From assembly GCF_932276165.1 (NCBI RefSeq), contig NC_064006.1, forward strand, positions 1,798,001 to 1,862,000: a stretch of 64,000 nucleotides of DNA, in the 5' to 3' direction. Position numbers and translations under genes: made by a program. Of the stretch, positions 54,441 through 64,000 are shown piece after piece (positions within the stretch are counted from its first letter, which is position 1; every line of letters begins with the position of its first letter). The DNA is from Plutella xylostella (Eukaryota > Arthropoda > Insecta > Lepidoptera > Plutellidae). The notes beneath the pieces were generated by a model. That model was given only the letters and a program-made list of their open reading frames with translations. It did not search any database and was not told the DNA's origin.

Positions 54441-54834
54441 GAGTATGATGTAACTAGGACTAAGTTAATTATTTTCTTTTGGTGCTGTCGCTTGTTTCTG
54501 ATGCAAAGCTAGCGCTGTCAGACTCTATACGCTTTTGTTCTATTCCTGCAACACCCTGTATTCAGATGTCGTACACAGGCCTGTGTCAATGGGGACGTTA
54601 CGAGAATGGTTCTCTGAATTTGCATCCTACTAATTATAACTTCAATGCTGGAGAATTAAAACTCCATTTTAATAAGACTCTTTGAATCTGTATCCATTAT
54701 TCAACAGACGATGCTGAAGTGAAATAAGCCGTCGTTGTCTAGATAACGTAATTAGAACTTGTAATGTTAGCAAAAGAGATAAGTGTGCAACCCCAACGGA
54801 TTTTTTAAAATTTTATAATCCACTGACGGGTGGT

Positions 54835-55166
54835 ACTCAGTTGGGTAAGCGCCCGCTTCCCACGCAAGAGATGCGGGTTCGAATCCCGGCGCAGACAAGT
54901 ACGAATGAGTTCTTTTAACTTAAGTACAATGTATACCATCGCTCTTACGGTGAAGGAAAACATTGTGAGGCAACCTGCATATCTAGATTTAGCACATCTA
55001 AATATGTGAACCCACCAACCCGCAGTGGACCAGCGTGGTGGGAAAATGGTCCAAGCTTAGAGAGGCAGTTTAGACCTTGGGGATATGCATAAAGGTTCCA
55101 CTCGAGAGAGCCAGGTGCAGGTACTTACACCCCCACAGAGAATATAATAGAATAGAATAGAATAGA
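54835..55166 (+). mobile_element. tRNA-headed SINE, family C, copy 3
   Basis: GGGTGGTACTCAGTTGGGTA, GCGGGTTCGAATCCCGGCGC, full body, tail AGAATAGAATAGAATAGA. GACGGGTGGTAC occurs at both the head and just after the tail and may be (part of) the target duplication. Confidence 0.8.
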
Positions 55167-55265
55167 CGGGTGGTACGCAACATGAAAAATACGGCTCGCG
55201 ACTTATCGCGTGAGTACAAAACTACAGCGAAGAGCGGGTGTCTCGCTTGCGAGTCACCTCTGACT
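55167..55265 (+). repeat. Dispersed repeat fragment (CGGCTCGCGACTTATCGCG)
   Basis: Shared with 34060-34140 (CGGCTCGCGACCTATCACG, AGTACAAATGTACAGCGAA). Class unknown. Confidence 0.5.
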
Positions 55266-55423
55266 ACCCCTTCGGATATTGCAGTCGTAAGCATATAATT
55301 ATACTGTATGTAGATTACGTAACTTGGGAAGCGAAAAAGCTAAAGTATCTAGTTATAATATATATTTTGCTCATTACTGAAGAAGCCTGAAGGTGCTGCC
55401 ATAGCACAAGCCAGGAGGGTCAC

Positions 55424-55515
55424 TCTATACTGAGGGAAAACGAACGAACGAGAGCTGTCGTGCAATCGGCAAGTTTAATACAACGAGATTGAGTCGTGGC
55501 TCGCGCAGTAGGGCT
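55424..55515 (+). repeat. MITE-like repeat of the 713-807 family, copy 3
   Basis: GGTCACTCTATACTGAGGGA ... CGAACGAACGAGAGCTGTCG ... GGCTCGCGCAGTAGGGCTC, the best-preserved copy in the window. Confidence 0.65.
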
Positions 55516-56145
55516 CCGAAATTTATTTTTTCGCCATATAGAATGACTCCCCAGTCACGTGACTGCATCTTACATAACTGCTCTACGAATCCTGAAAAAG
55601 CGAGTGAAAATTTTGAAAGAAATGTGAAAGTTTGAAATATTCAATTACGAAACGGATAAGATGAAATTTCACATTTCAAATGCCTCATTGAATCCTTCAT
55701 CAGAATAACACATACTTACTACTTTAGCGGTACGTTTTTTCCTTTTTAATTATGCAGTAAAAAGGGGATAAAAATAAAAAAAAATACTTCTCTCACATTA
55801 CCGTAAAAACAAAAGAGGTCTGAAATATTCTCATTTCGACATTTCAAGTACCTAAGTATCTGCGCATGTCACACTGGGAAAATTTTAAAACTTTCAATGC
55901 GAGAGTTTTCATTTGCAAACCGGTCTTATTTTTGTAGAGTTATAAATATTATTATTATAGTTAATTAATATTGCATGTTTTTTGCCTATATTTTGTAATT
56001 TAACTTAATACATTATTTGTAAATGCTGTGCATGTCTGTTATGTGTGCACACTTCGGACCTACATTATTATAAACTTACTTTTAATTCAATGTTTGTAGT
56101 GTGTGCTGTTGACGTGCCAATAAATAAATAAATAAATAAATTATT
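55516..56145. other. Intronic DNA with a plus-strand LINE 3' end
   Basis: About 55960-56140 ends GACGTGCCAATAAATAAATA in an AAAT-repeat tail, typical of a 5'-truncated LINE. No coding part. Confidence 0.45.
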
Positions 56146-58430
56146 TGTATGTTGGTAGAAAATTGATAGAGATAGCCCAGGATCGTAATGAGTGGCATAG
56201 ACTGAAGGAGGCCTACACTTTTGCGGTTTAAAATGGCTAATAACGACTTCTTCATCTTAATTTTTAGAACCTACCTCCCAATATGTAGTAAGTACTTAGG
56301 ATGTAAAAGTTTAAGTAACAAACGCTAAAAAAAAAGCCTTTTCTAGCGTAAACAACTTAGATTTCTAAAACCAGTCTGACTGAATAGATAATAGATAAAT
56401 ATGTGGGGCACACGGCCATCCGACCCCAAGCTAGGTAGAACCTGTGTCATGGGTGTCGGACAGCTGATATATTAAATTAATTAAATTAAAAATTCTTTAT
56501 TGACACCATACTTAAACTAAAAAATCTAAGCTGAGAAACTTAAAAACATTAAACATCTAAAACATAAAACTTAAAAAATTAATACTTTTAAGAACTTAAA
56601 AAATTTGAACTTGTACTTAACTTAAAAATGAAATGGTATTCAAAAGAAAATAAAAAAATAAAAAATTTAAGAATTACAATAAAAATTTGAGTAATTAACA
56701 AAAAGAAAACTTTATACAAAAAATAATACTGGTGATGTATTTCCTATGAGTGTGTCAGTGACCCTCACACTAGGCCAGGCCTGTATCGTGAGTAGTCTGT
56801 TAAGGAGTTTAATTCTAAAGTATTTACCAATGTCTGACAGGTGGCTTATTCATTAAAGAATATACTCGTATTGATATACATATATCTACACAAATACATA
56901 GATAGATACATACTAAATATAAATATCAACACCCAATACCCAAGAATGGAACGAGGCAAGCAAAATGTCTATGTTATAGAATAATGCCGAAAGTTAAAAA
57001 GCATAATTTATGTTAAATGGTCCTGCTGAATATAATTCAAAAACTTTAAAAACTCTTTCCCGTTCCAACAGAAACAAAATGGCGGCATCTAACCGCTTTT
57101 ACGTTATTGTTGTAACTGGCTATAAAGGCTTTTGACTTTCCGTTGGTATTTTTTCCACTTGGGCGCCGATGTCGGGCCACGTTTTATGGCTTTCGGTCCA
57201 GTAGGTTTTAGGTTTGAATAAATTAAACTGAAACCTTTACAGGCCCAAGTATGTTCCATGTGTCCTTGGTAAGGTATCCTGGCAAAACAGTATATACGGT
57301 CTGATAAAAATAGACATCATAGGTGGAGTCCAACTAACTTTTTAGTCATTTGCTTTTTCTATATTTGTACTCAAGTGATAAGCCAAGAGGAGGTGACTCT
57401 TGAAATTTGCAATAACCTATATGTATACAAAAGTGTGGAATTTTCCCATGCGATATAGTGGGGGCACTTCTGTGCCCTAGAGTGTACATAAGACTAAATG
57501 TAGTGTGAAAAGTATACTGTGGTTACGTACTGTAATAAATAAGTTTGTTATTTATTCCGTGACTCCAGCACTCAGAGAGGCAAGCCGTTAATCTGAAGAT
57601 TGTCTGCTTAATGACGTCATTAAGCGAATTTCCCAATAGACAAGGGCTGGACAATACCGAGATACGTTTTCTACAAGATTAAGACTAAGACCCATTACGG
57701 TGCGGTTTACAGTATACATTTTTGACAAACCCTGAAAAATCTACGGAAGAATAAATAACATAGCTATATGAATGGGGCCTCACCATTACCAACCTACTAG
57801 CTATCAACTGTCAACTTGACTTGACCAGTAAAATCTGACGCATTGTCAGTCACTTGATAATCCGCAAAGGATCTCTTTTTGCCTATCCGGATTAGATAGT
57901 GGCTATACTGAAGTGACGAAAATGTTATTTGGTAACAAAAAACATCTAAGTAATAATCATTACCGAAAAAAGTTAGATAGATATAGTTAGGTAAGCACTT
58001 CAATACTAATTAGTTAATTAGCTAAATACCTAAAAACAATACGTAAGAACTTTCTTCAGGTTTCATAAAAAGCTCCGTGAAATATTCAAATTAATACAGA
58101 AATGTTTTTACTGGAAGCGGGCATCCGGCGACCAGGGACTTATGAAAGAGAAAAATCAATAATACCTTAAATGCAATGAGCAGACGGGAAATTTCCTTTA
58201 CCTTTGTGTGGTACAATTATGTAGGTTTTTTTTCCGTCGGTAGGTGGTAAAAGGTAAAAAGTGTTATTTAGAAGGAATTTGAATGAATTTATCAAAATAC
58301 CTTCAGATGGGATCTGATTCGTGCGAGGTCTAATACATAATTATTATAAACTACACTTTTTATTCCGGAACCTCGTTACTAAGACCAAGCGGATCTCGCG
58401 GGCTAGTTAGAATATAAAACATAAAATAAC
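56146..58430. other. Intronic DNA with a minus-strand LINE 3' end and SINE-D pieces
   Basis: 56473-56860 reads on the minus strand towards an A/T-rich end (GGTGTCAATAAAGAATTTTT), like a LINE 3' end. 56400-56470 and 56875-56950 are SINE-D body pieces. 58390-58415 (CGGATCTCGCGGGCTAGTTA) is a Lep1-like terminus. The rest is unassigned. Confidence 0.4.
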
Positions 58431-59040
58431 CTAATCAACGGTCGCATAACTTCATAACGGCTGAACCGTTTTCATAAAAAAAATATAACACTCGGGGCTA
58501 CATTACACACCTATGACCCTAAAAAACCAAACGAAAATCGGCTCAGCTGTTTTTTCTTTCTCGGTAATTCGATAGATACAGCCGTTTGCCCTTTCTCGTC
58601 AATTCGACAAATATAAAGACAGACACGTTAAACTTATAACACCCCTCTTTTTCCCTCTGAGATTAACAACTTAAGTATGACAAAGCTACGTAATCAGCCC
58701 TCCGGCTGTACTTTGCAGTTTTCTTCTCGGTCGCATTTCTCCGTCTGCCGGCTCAAAGAAGCTTATTTCTAGACTGCAAATTGTAATATTGCAGCCATGT
58801 GGACTGGGAGGTATTTTAATAAAGCTTTACGATTAACTATTCATGTTGTTATTAAAGGAATTCTGAAGTTTATGCTCGTATCAAAAGGTTTATGTAATGT
58901 GTCAGTGTCACGTTGGAAATTTATCTTTTGATACTACAAAATATGCTTAGAATCACGAGTAGTTTAAATAATATTTAAAATATAGAAATTAAAATGTTTC
59001 CCTCTAAACAGCCAGAGCTTTTACATTGGTTTATATTTAT
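58431..59040. other. Intronic DNA with a diverged dispersed repeat
   Basis: 58440-58640 (ACGGCTGAACCGTTTTCAT, AACGAAAATCGGCTCAGCTG) belongs with the repeats at 30580 and 42070. Nothing else recognised. Confidence 0.4.
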
Positions 59041-59109
59041 AATAAAACTAGAGGTTGCGTTGTGGCGCGGGCTGCAAGCAGCCGCGCGGTGCTTTGATGC
59101 TTTCGGTTT

Positions 59110-59445
59110 AGGTGGGAGACAGTTTTCAGTATGATTTTCAGTTTCAGCAGGGTATTGGCATGAGTATACCGAAGCAAATCTTTCTTGCGTTTTGTTATGC
59201 CTTGAAGACTGTGTTCACTATGTTTTTTTAATTAAAGGGGTACTGACGATTTTGTTTGACGTGGGAAACAGTTTTCAGTATGAATTTCGGTTTCAGCAGG
59301 GTATTGACTTGAATATACCGTAGCAAATCTTTATTGCGTTTTGTTATGACTTAAAACTGTTTTCACTATGATTTTCACTATAACAGGCGTACTGATGATT
59401 TTAGTTTTATGTGGGATACGGTTTTCAGTATGAATTTTGGTGAGA
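59110..59445. repeat. Diverged tandem repeat, about 140-150 bp units
   Basis: CAGTTTTCAGTATGATTTTC with CAGGGTATTGGCATGAGTAT recurs about 150 bp later (CAGTTTTCAGTATGAATTTC, CAGGGTATTGACTTGAATAT). It recurs again near 59420 (GGTTTTCAGTATGAATTTTG). Units differ by substitutions and small gaps. Confidence 0.6.
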
Positions 59446-60100
59446 TACGGTTATTCACTTGACTAAAAAGTATCGAATATTTTATGGGGTTTAGTTTTCC
59501 CTTGAAATGGGTATTGACTTTGCCATAATACAAGGGATTTTTCTGGCATGGCTTTACACAAAAAATCACCACAGGAATGTTAATATTTGCCTTGAAAACT
59601 ATTTTCATTGTGAATTACTCTCTCTCGCCTCACAAAAATGAGGTAGAGAAACTGCTCATTGTATTATTGTTTCGTAAACTTTACTTACTTACTTTCGTTA
59701 ACTTATCGAGCCGACATAGTTTTGTGTACAAATATTGGGTTCTTTAACACCTCATAAATTAGCTGAGTCACCTCCATTCGCGCGTTTTTCTAGCGTCTCT
59801 ATTATTAGTTTACTCTGTCTTTAAAAGAAACTTTTTCATAGCAACGAAATTTACAGGCTTTTTTTATTCATTAGTTTCTTATGTGGGTTTGCTGTTTAAG
59901 ACACAGTATAATTAGGATAAAGTGCATTTTTTAACATTATAGAACCATGTTTTACTTAAATTTAATTCATAATTGGTTGCACACGTATGGAACTATGAAC
60001 GCGGCCAAACTTACACTAAGACTTTGTCTTACAAGTTATTTTTTAGCCACAATCCGCTCTCAGGTTATATAGTTGTGTTGACGAGGGTTTGAGTAGTGTT

Positions 60101-60797
60101 GCCTCGCTTCGCTCGGCTCTCCAGGGTTTGCAGTATGGTGGTTCGCATTGTTTTGCCTCGCTTCGCTCGGCTCCTCTTTTACGGTTAGGTTATAAATACT
60201 TAAGTTGGATTGCCTCGCTGCGCTCGGCTCTTCAGTGGTTGTGGTATGATGTTTTGAAATGTTTTGCCTCGCTGCGCTCGGCTCTTCAATGTTTGTGGTA
60301 GGATGGTTTGGATTGTTTTGCCTCGCTGCGCTCGGCCCTCCAGTTAAACAGGCAGTTGGTGATTAAAGTAGTTTAGCCTCGCTTCGCTCGGCTCCTCTCC
60401 AGGTCTCGGGATGGTAGTCTCGGTTGTTATGCCTCGCTTCGCTCGGCTCTGCAGTTACATAGGCACTTGCTGTTTATTGTACTTTAGCCTCGCTTCGCTC
60501 GGCTCTTCGGGTTTTCGCATGTTGGTTTCAGTAGTTTTGCCTCGCTCCGCTCGGCTCTCTAGGTTTTGGATTGATGGTTAAGGTTGTTTTGCCTCGCTTC
60601 GCTCGGCTTTCCACTTCTCAAACGGGACTTTTTCCGTAGTTTTTCTTTATTGATATTGATAATTATGATACGTAATGCCTCGATTCGCTCGGATTTCTTT
60701 CCTTTATGGCAGGGTTACTTGTCGGATGCCTCGCTGCGCTCGGCTGGTTTTATTTTGGTATAGCTTGTAGAAGGCCTATGGCCTCGCTGCGCTCGGC
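60101..60797 (+). repeat. Interspersed core-repeat array: 13 copies of GCCTCGCTTCGCTCGGC
   Basis: Core starts: 60101, 60155, 60212, 60266, 60320, 60376, 60431, 60487, 60539, 60591, 60677, 60728, 60781. The interval is 51-57 bp with one of 86. The 17-bp core is nearly invariant (TTC, TGC or TCC in the centre; one degenerate copy at 60677). The 35-40 bp between cores has diverged strongly, with traces of shared CTCTTCAG-TTT-GGT pattern. This is an old tandem repeat of about 54 bp whose core stayed conserved. It is not a CRISPR locus, given the eukaryotic setting and related spacers. Confidence 0.85.
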
Positions 60798-60834
60798 ACT
60801 TATACTGTGGTAAAGTTGATTTACATTTTGTATG

Positions 60835-61690
60835 TCTTTAGGGAAAATATTTTTCCCCTAAAAGTGGGGAGTTTTTATTTAAAAAAATAATTCTTTGTAT
60901 TTATCTACACAAATGCGCCATACACCACAAATCTGTCTGACCACTTCAAAGGGGTGAAATTGCTAATGTTGGTAATTTTTTCTACGTTTTTAGGGAAATT
61001 TTGATTTTTTCCCTACAAGTGGGGAGTTTTTATTTAAATAAATAATTATTTGTATTTATCTTAACACATGCGCGATATACCAAAAATCTGTCTGACCACT
61101 TCAAAGGGGTGAAATTGCTAATGTTGGTAATTTTTTCTACGTTTTAGGGAAATTTTGATTTTTTCCCTACAAGTGGGGAGTTTTTATTTTAAATAATTAT
61201 TGTTTGTATTTATCTCCACAAAAACGCCATATACCATAAATCTGTCTGACCACTTCAACGGGGTGAAATTGCTAATGTTGGTAATTTTTTATACGTTTTT
61301 AGGGAAATTTAATTTTTTTCCCTTTAAGCGGGGAGTTTTTATTTTAAATTAAAAATCTATGCATTTAACTACACAAACGCGCCATTCATTCAAATCCCCT
61401 CAGACCATCACAAAACGATAAAATTGCATATTTATGTAAAATTTCCCATGTTTTTAGGGAAATTTTGTTTTTTTCCCTAAAAATGGGGAGTTTTTATTTC
61501 ATAAGAAAACTAAATGCATTCACCTACACAAACGCGCCATTCATTCAAATCCCCTCAGACCATCACAAAACGATAAAATTGCATATTTATGTAAAATATC
61601 CCATGTTTTTAGGGAAATTTTGTTTTTTTCCCTAAAAATGGGGAGTTTTTATTTCATAAGAAAACTAAATGCATTCACCTACACAAACGC
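60835..61690 (+). repeat. Satellite-like tandem array, about 155-bp unit, six units
   Basis: GTTTTTAGGGAAATTTTG followed by CCCTA and GTGGGGAGTTTTTATTT recurs at about 60838, 60989, 61141, 61296, 61451 and 61606. ACACAAACGCGCCAT-like blocks keep the same 153-156 bp step. Adjacent units 61451 and 61606 are almost identical; the outer units have diverged more. Confidence 0.85.
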
Positions 61691-62900
61691 GCTCTACAAG
61701 TCTAAACTGTCAGACCACTCAATACATGTGAAATAGCCTTAAAACATGTAAAATTTCTCTTTTACAAAATGGCTGCCACTTCATCCGCCATTTTGATTTT
61801 TGCAGATTTCGGAATTTTCCCATAAATTTCACCATATATCCAACCATGTACAAAGAAAAACATCACCCCACCTCCCCCCCTTCTGGGAGATCAATTCACC
61901 TCAACTTGAATCGACGTCGAACTTTTTCAAAAATATAATCTCCCGTATTTCTCAGGGTTGCCAGCCGAAAGTAATAAAAATAGTCAAATGTCATTAGTAT
62001 GAGCCTTTCTGACTAAACTGCATCATTTTTTAAAATCCAAAACGGTTATTTCTATTTTTTATGTTTTTGGGGAAAATCTCAAAATTTTCCCTAAAAATGG
62101 GGAAATTTTATTTAACTGGTATAGTCTACCCAACAAACTACACAAATGCGCGATACAAGACAAATCTCCCCAACCACTCTAAACATGTGAAAAAACTAAT
62201 CAAAAATCAGGAAAAAAAGTCACTTTTACAAAATGGCCGCCAAAGCAGTCCGCCATTTTGTTTTTTCAACTTTTCGGAATTTTCCCATAAACTGCACCAT
62301 ACATCAGACCGTGTACAAAAAAAATAATCACCCCACCTGCCTCCCTTCTGGGAGATCAATTCACCTCAAGTTGGGTCGACGTAAAAAAATCCGAAAAAAT
62401 ATAATCTCACCTATCGCGCAGGGTTGCCAGTCGAAAGTAATAAAAATGGTCAAATGTCATTAGTACGGGTCTTTCCGACAAAACTGCATCAAATTTCAAA
62501 ATCAAAAGTGGCCATTTCTACTTTTCATGTTTTTGGGGAAAATCTCGAAATTTACCCTAAAAATGGGGATTTTTTTTTCACATGGCAACTCTACTCGTCA
62601 AAATACACAACCGCTCTATACAAGTCAAACCTGTCAAATGCCTCGAACACAATAAAAAAATGCTTTGAAAATCCCCGAAAAAACACGTTTTTATAAAAAA
62701 ATCTCCCCTCCCCCCGCAATAAAAAAAAAAACATTTTTTGGAATTTTCCCATAAATTTCATCATGTGCCCCACCGTTTGCAAAAAACACCATCCCCCCAC
62801 CTCCCCCCCTTCCGGGAGATCAATTCACCTCAAGTCGGGTCTGACACGCCCTAAACTTTACCTCACTGCAACTCGGCCGCCATTTTGTTTTTTTATTTTT
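61681..62900 (+). repeat. Longer tandem units (about 460 bp) built around the same satellite core
   Basis: ACACAAACGCGCTCTACAAG (61681), ACACAAATGCGCGATACAAG (62140) and ACACAACCGCTCTATACAAG (62602) mark units of about 460 bp. Each holds a GGGGAAAATCTC...CCCTAAAAATGGGG block plus an extra segment (CTTCTGGGAGATCAATTCAC, CAGGGTTGCCAG, AAATGTCATTAGTA). The unit is close to three times 155 bp. Frames of 60-90 codons here recur with the repeat and are not genes. Confidence 0.75.
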
Positions 62901-63179
62901 TTATATTTTTTTTATAATCTGTCAGACACTCTAAATACACCCTCGAAATATAAAAAAATGTATGGTCACCAAAACGGAGGAACAAAAAAAATTTTTTTTT
63001 TTTACAACTTTTTTTAAAAAGTCGAGGTTTTTCTCTACTCACCCGAGCACCCTGTACATTTCCGTAAAACATTTTCATATCAAAAAATGGCTCCTTCTGG
63101 GAGAACTACTATGTCAATGAATCAGTGAGTGGTAATCCAGCTTTATATAATATAATTCAAAGTTGGAATTTTGTCTTCT

Positions 63180-63590
63180 TCTCAGCTCCCTCTAAGCCGC
63201 CCTATTCCACATATAAAAATTAAATTTCAGTATAGAGTTATTTTTTCTCCACAGCGCCTTCCAAGCAGCCAGCCCTTTTCCACATATTAAAATTCAAAAT
63301 TTCAAATTTGTAACTTATTTTTCTTCAGAGGTCGCGGTCGTCAATATTCAGAATCAGACTTTTTTCTTCTTCACAGCGCCTTCCGAGCGGCCAATTATTA
63401 TGTAGGTATTAACAGTCAAAATTTCAAATTTGGAACACTTTCTTCAGAAGTCGCGGTCGCCAAAATTCAGAATCAGACTTTTTTCTTCTTCACAGCGCCC
63501 TCCAACCAGCCAGCTCTTTTCCACATACTTATTAAAATTCAAAATTTCAAATATGGAACACTTTCTTCTTCAGAGGTCGCGGTCGCCGAG
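63180..63590 (+). repeat. About 120-bp tandem repeat spanning a duplicated splice acceptor
   Basis: TTCTTCAGAGGTCGCGGTCG ends in AG at 63328, in TTCTTCAGAAGTCGCGGTCG at 63447, and in the true exon acceptor at 63573. CACAGCGCCTTCC-like blocks repeat at the same spacing (near 63255, 63376, 63495). Each unit carries intron 3' end, acceptor and the first ~12 bases of the exon. Confidence 0.85.
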
Positions 63591-63687
63591 CGCGTCGGCG
63601 CAGCGGCAGTTGGACGAGGCCGACCTGTTCATGGACCTCATCAAGGACGTGGCCAATGAACTGGACATCGACGTGTTGTGCCACAAG
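63574..63687 (+). CDS. Pde11: PDE11-like phosphodiesterase, second coding exon
   Basis: A 114-base exon (38 codons), phase 0 at both ends, after CTTCTTCAG and before AAG|GTAAGG. It encodes RSRSPSASAQRQLDEADLF, then MDLIKDVANELDIDVLCHK. The end is characteristic of the start of the first GAF domain in insect PDE11-type enzymes (…DIDVLCHK, continuing ILVNV in homologues, from memory). GC-rich codon use contrasts with the flanking intron. It continues the exon ending at 43446 (SSPVK|RSRSPS). GAF domains bind cyclic nucleotides and regulate the catalytic domain, which lies beyond the window. An upstream in-frame acceptor at 63447 could extend it by 42 codons. Confidence 0.72.
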
Positions 63688-64000
63688 GTAAGGAAAAAGT
63701 TCTACTTACAAAATGCCGACAGCAAATTAGAAGAATAAGAAATTTTAACAATATAATTATAATTTTAGTTGCTAATACGAGTATTCTGGTGCGCTGTTAA
63801 TAATGTAGACCTACTTTAATATTGAAGAAGTCATAATTGAGCTAGTCTTTTCCGTTTAGGAGTAATTTCGTGCTATTGTCACTGGAACTTTTTCATTGCA
63901 AAGAAGTCCCCTGACAGGATCCTTACGATTGTTTCAAATTAAATTTGTGCCTTTAGCATCGGTCTGAATGTTGCAGTATATTGAGCCTTAGGGTACAGGT
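63688..64000. other. Start of the next phosphodiesterase intron, with a MITE fragment
   Basis: 63752-63902 (CTTTTCCGTTTAGGAGTAAT, CTGGAACTTTTTCATTGC) is a right-hand fragment of the CACTCACGGGCAATG MITE family. No further exon seen. Confidence 0.5.

Larger units (their letters stand above)
43447..63573 (+). other. 20.1 kb intron of the phosphodiesterase gene
   Basis: Bounded by GTAAGT (43447) and CTTCTTCAG (63565-63573). It contains the MITEs, SINEs, RLE-LINE insert, core-repeat array and satellite-like array listed separately. No other host gene was found. The reading frame running past the donor to 43617 is intron read-through. Confidence 0.65.

Noticed and set aside
60089..60301. 70-codon frame with repeated ASLRSA motifs
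   Set aside because: Translation of the GCCTCGCTTCGCTCGGC array; it is not maintained in frame through the array.
60101..60797. CRISPR array
   Set aside because: Regular short repeats with variable spacers, but the setting is an insect intron, spacers show residual similarity to each other and no cas-like genes exist. Treated as a diverged tandem repeat.

Overview
The window looks like nuclear DNA of a lepidopteran (moth or butterfly). It is AT-rich and intron-like, and it is crowded with repeat types common in Lepidoptera: tRNA-headed SINEs, short TA-flanked MITEs, CR1/Jockey-like LINEs, BEL/Pao LTR elements and Lep1-like Helitron fragments. Family names here come from recognition of sequence, not from database searches.

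Only one host gene is visible, on the plus strand. Two coding exons, at 42799-43446 (start codon in the exon) and 63574-63687, join in phase and resemble the N-terminus of an insect cyclic-nucleotide phosphodiesterase of the PDE11 type. A 20.1 kb intron separates them. A GC-rich island at about 796-930, followed by a possible donor at 1117, could be the upstream promoter and non-coding first exon, but this is inferred.

Regions 2.7-8.1 kb: a minus-strand CR1/Jockey-like LINE (ORF1, endonuclease, reverse transcriptase). It is interrupted by a related, 5'-truncated plus-strand LINE flanked by 5-bp duplications, and its RT has lost the finger region. Regions 8.6-10.3 kb: two SINEs. Regions 10.4-22.4 kb: a GC-rich BEL/Pao element with long LTRs carrying TGACGTCA arrays, a tRNA-Tyr-type primer site and a 5-bp target duplication. 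A second, AT-rich, env-bearing BEL/Pao element lies in its 3' LTR. A deletion fused the two pol frames into one 2969-codon reading frame. Regions 22.4-35.8 kb: a hAT-type non-autonomous element with an 8-bp duplication, a long inverted repeat, and many MITEs and SINEs.

Regions 35.8-38.6 kb: an apparently complete PIF/Harbinger transposon. Its transposase and MADF/BESS protein genes are on opposite strands, and each has one exon inside the other's intron. Regions 38.6-63.6 kb: more nested MITEs and SINEs, and a head-to-head insertion of an R2-like (RLE-type) LINE 3' end. Also here are a CRISPR-like array of a conserved 17-bp core (60.1-60.8 kb) and a satellite-like array (60.8-62.9 kb). Just before the second exon, a tandem repeat duplicates the splice acceptor three times.
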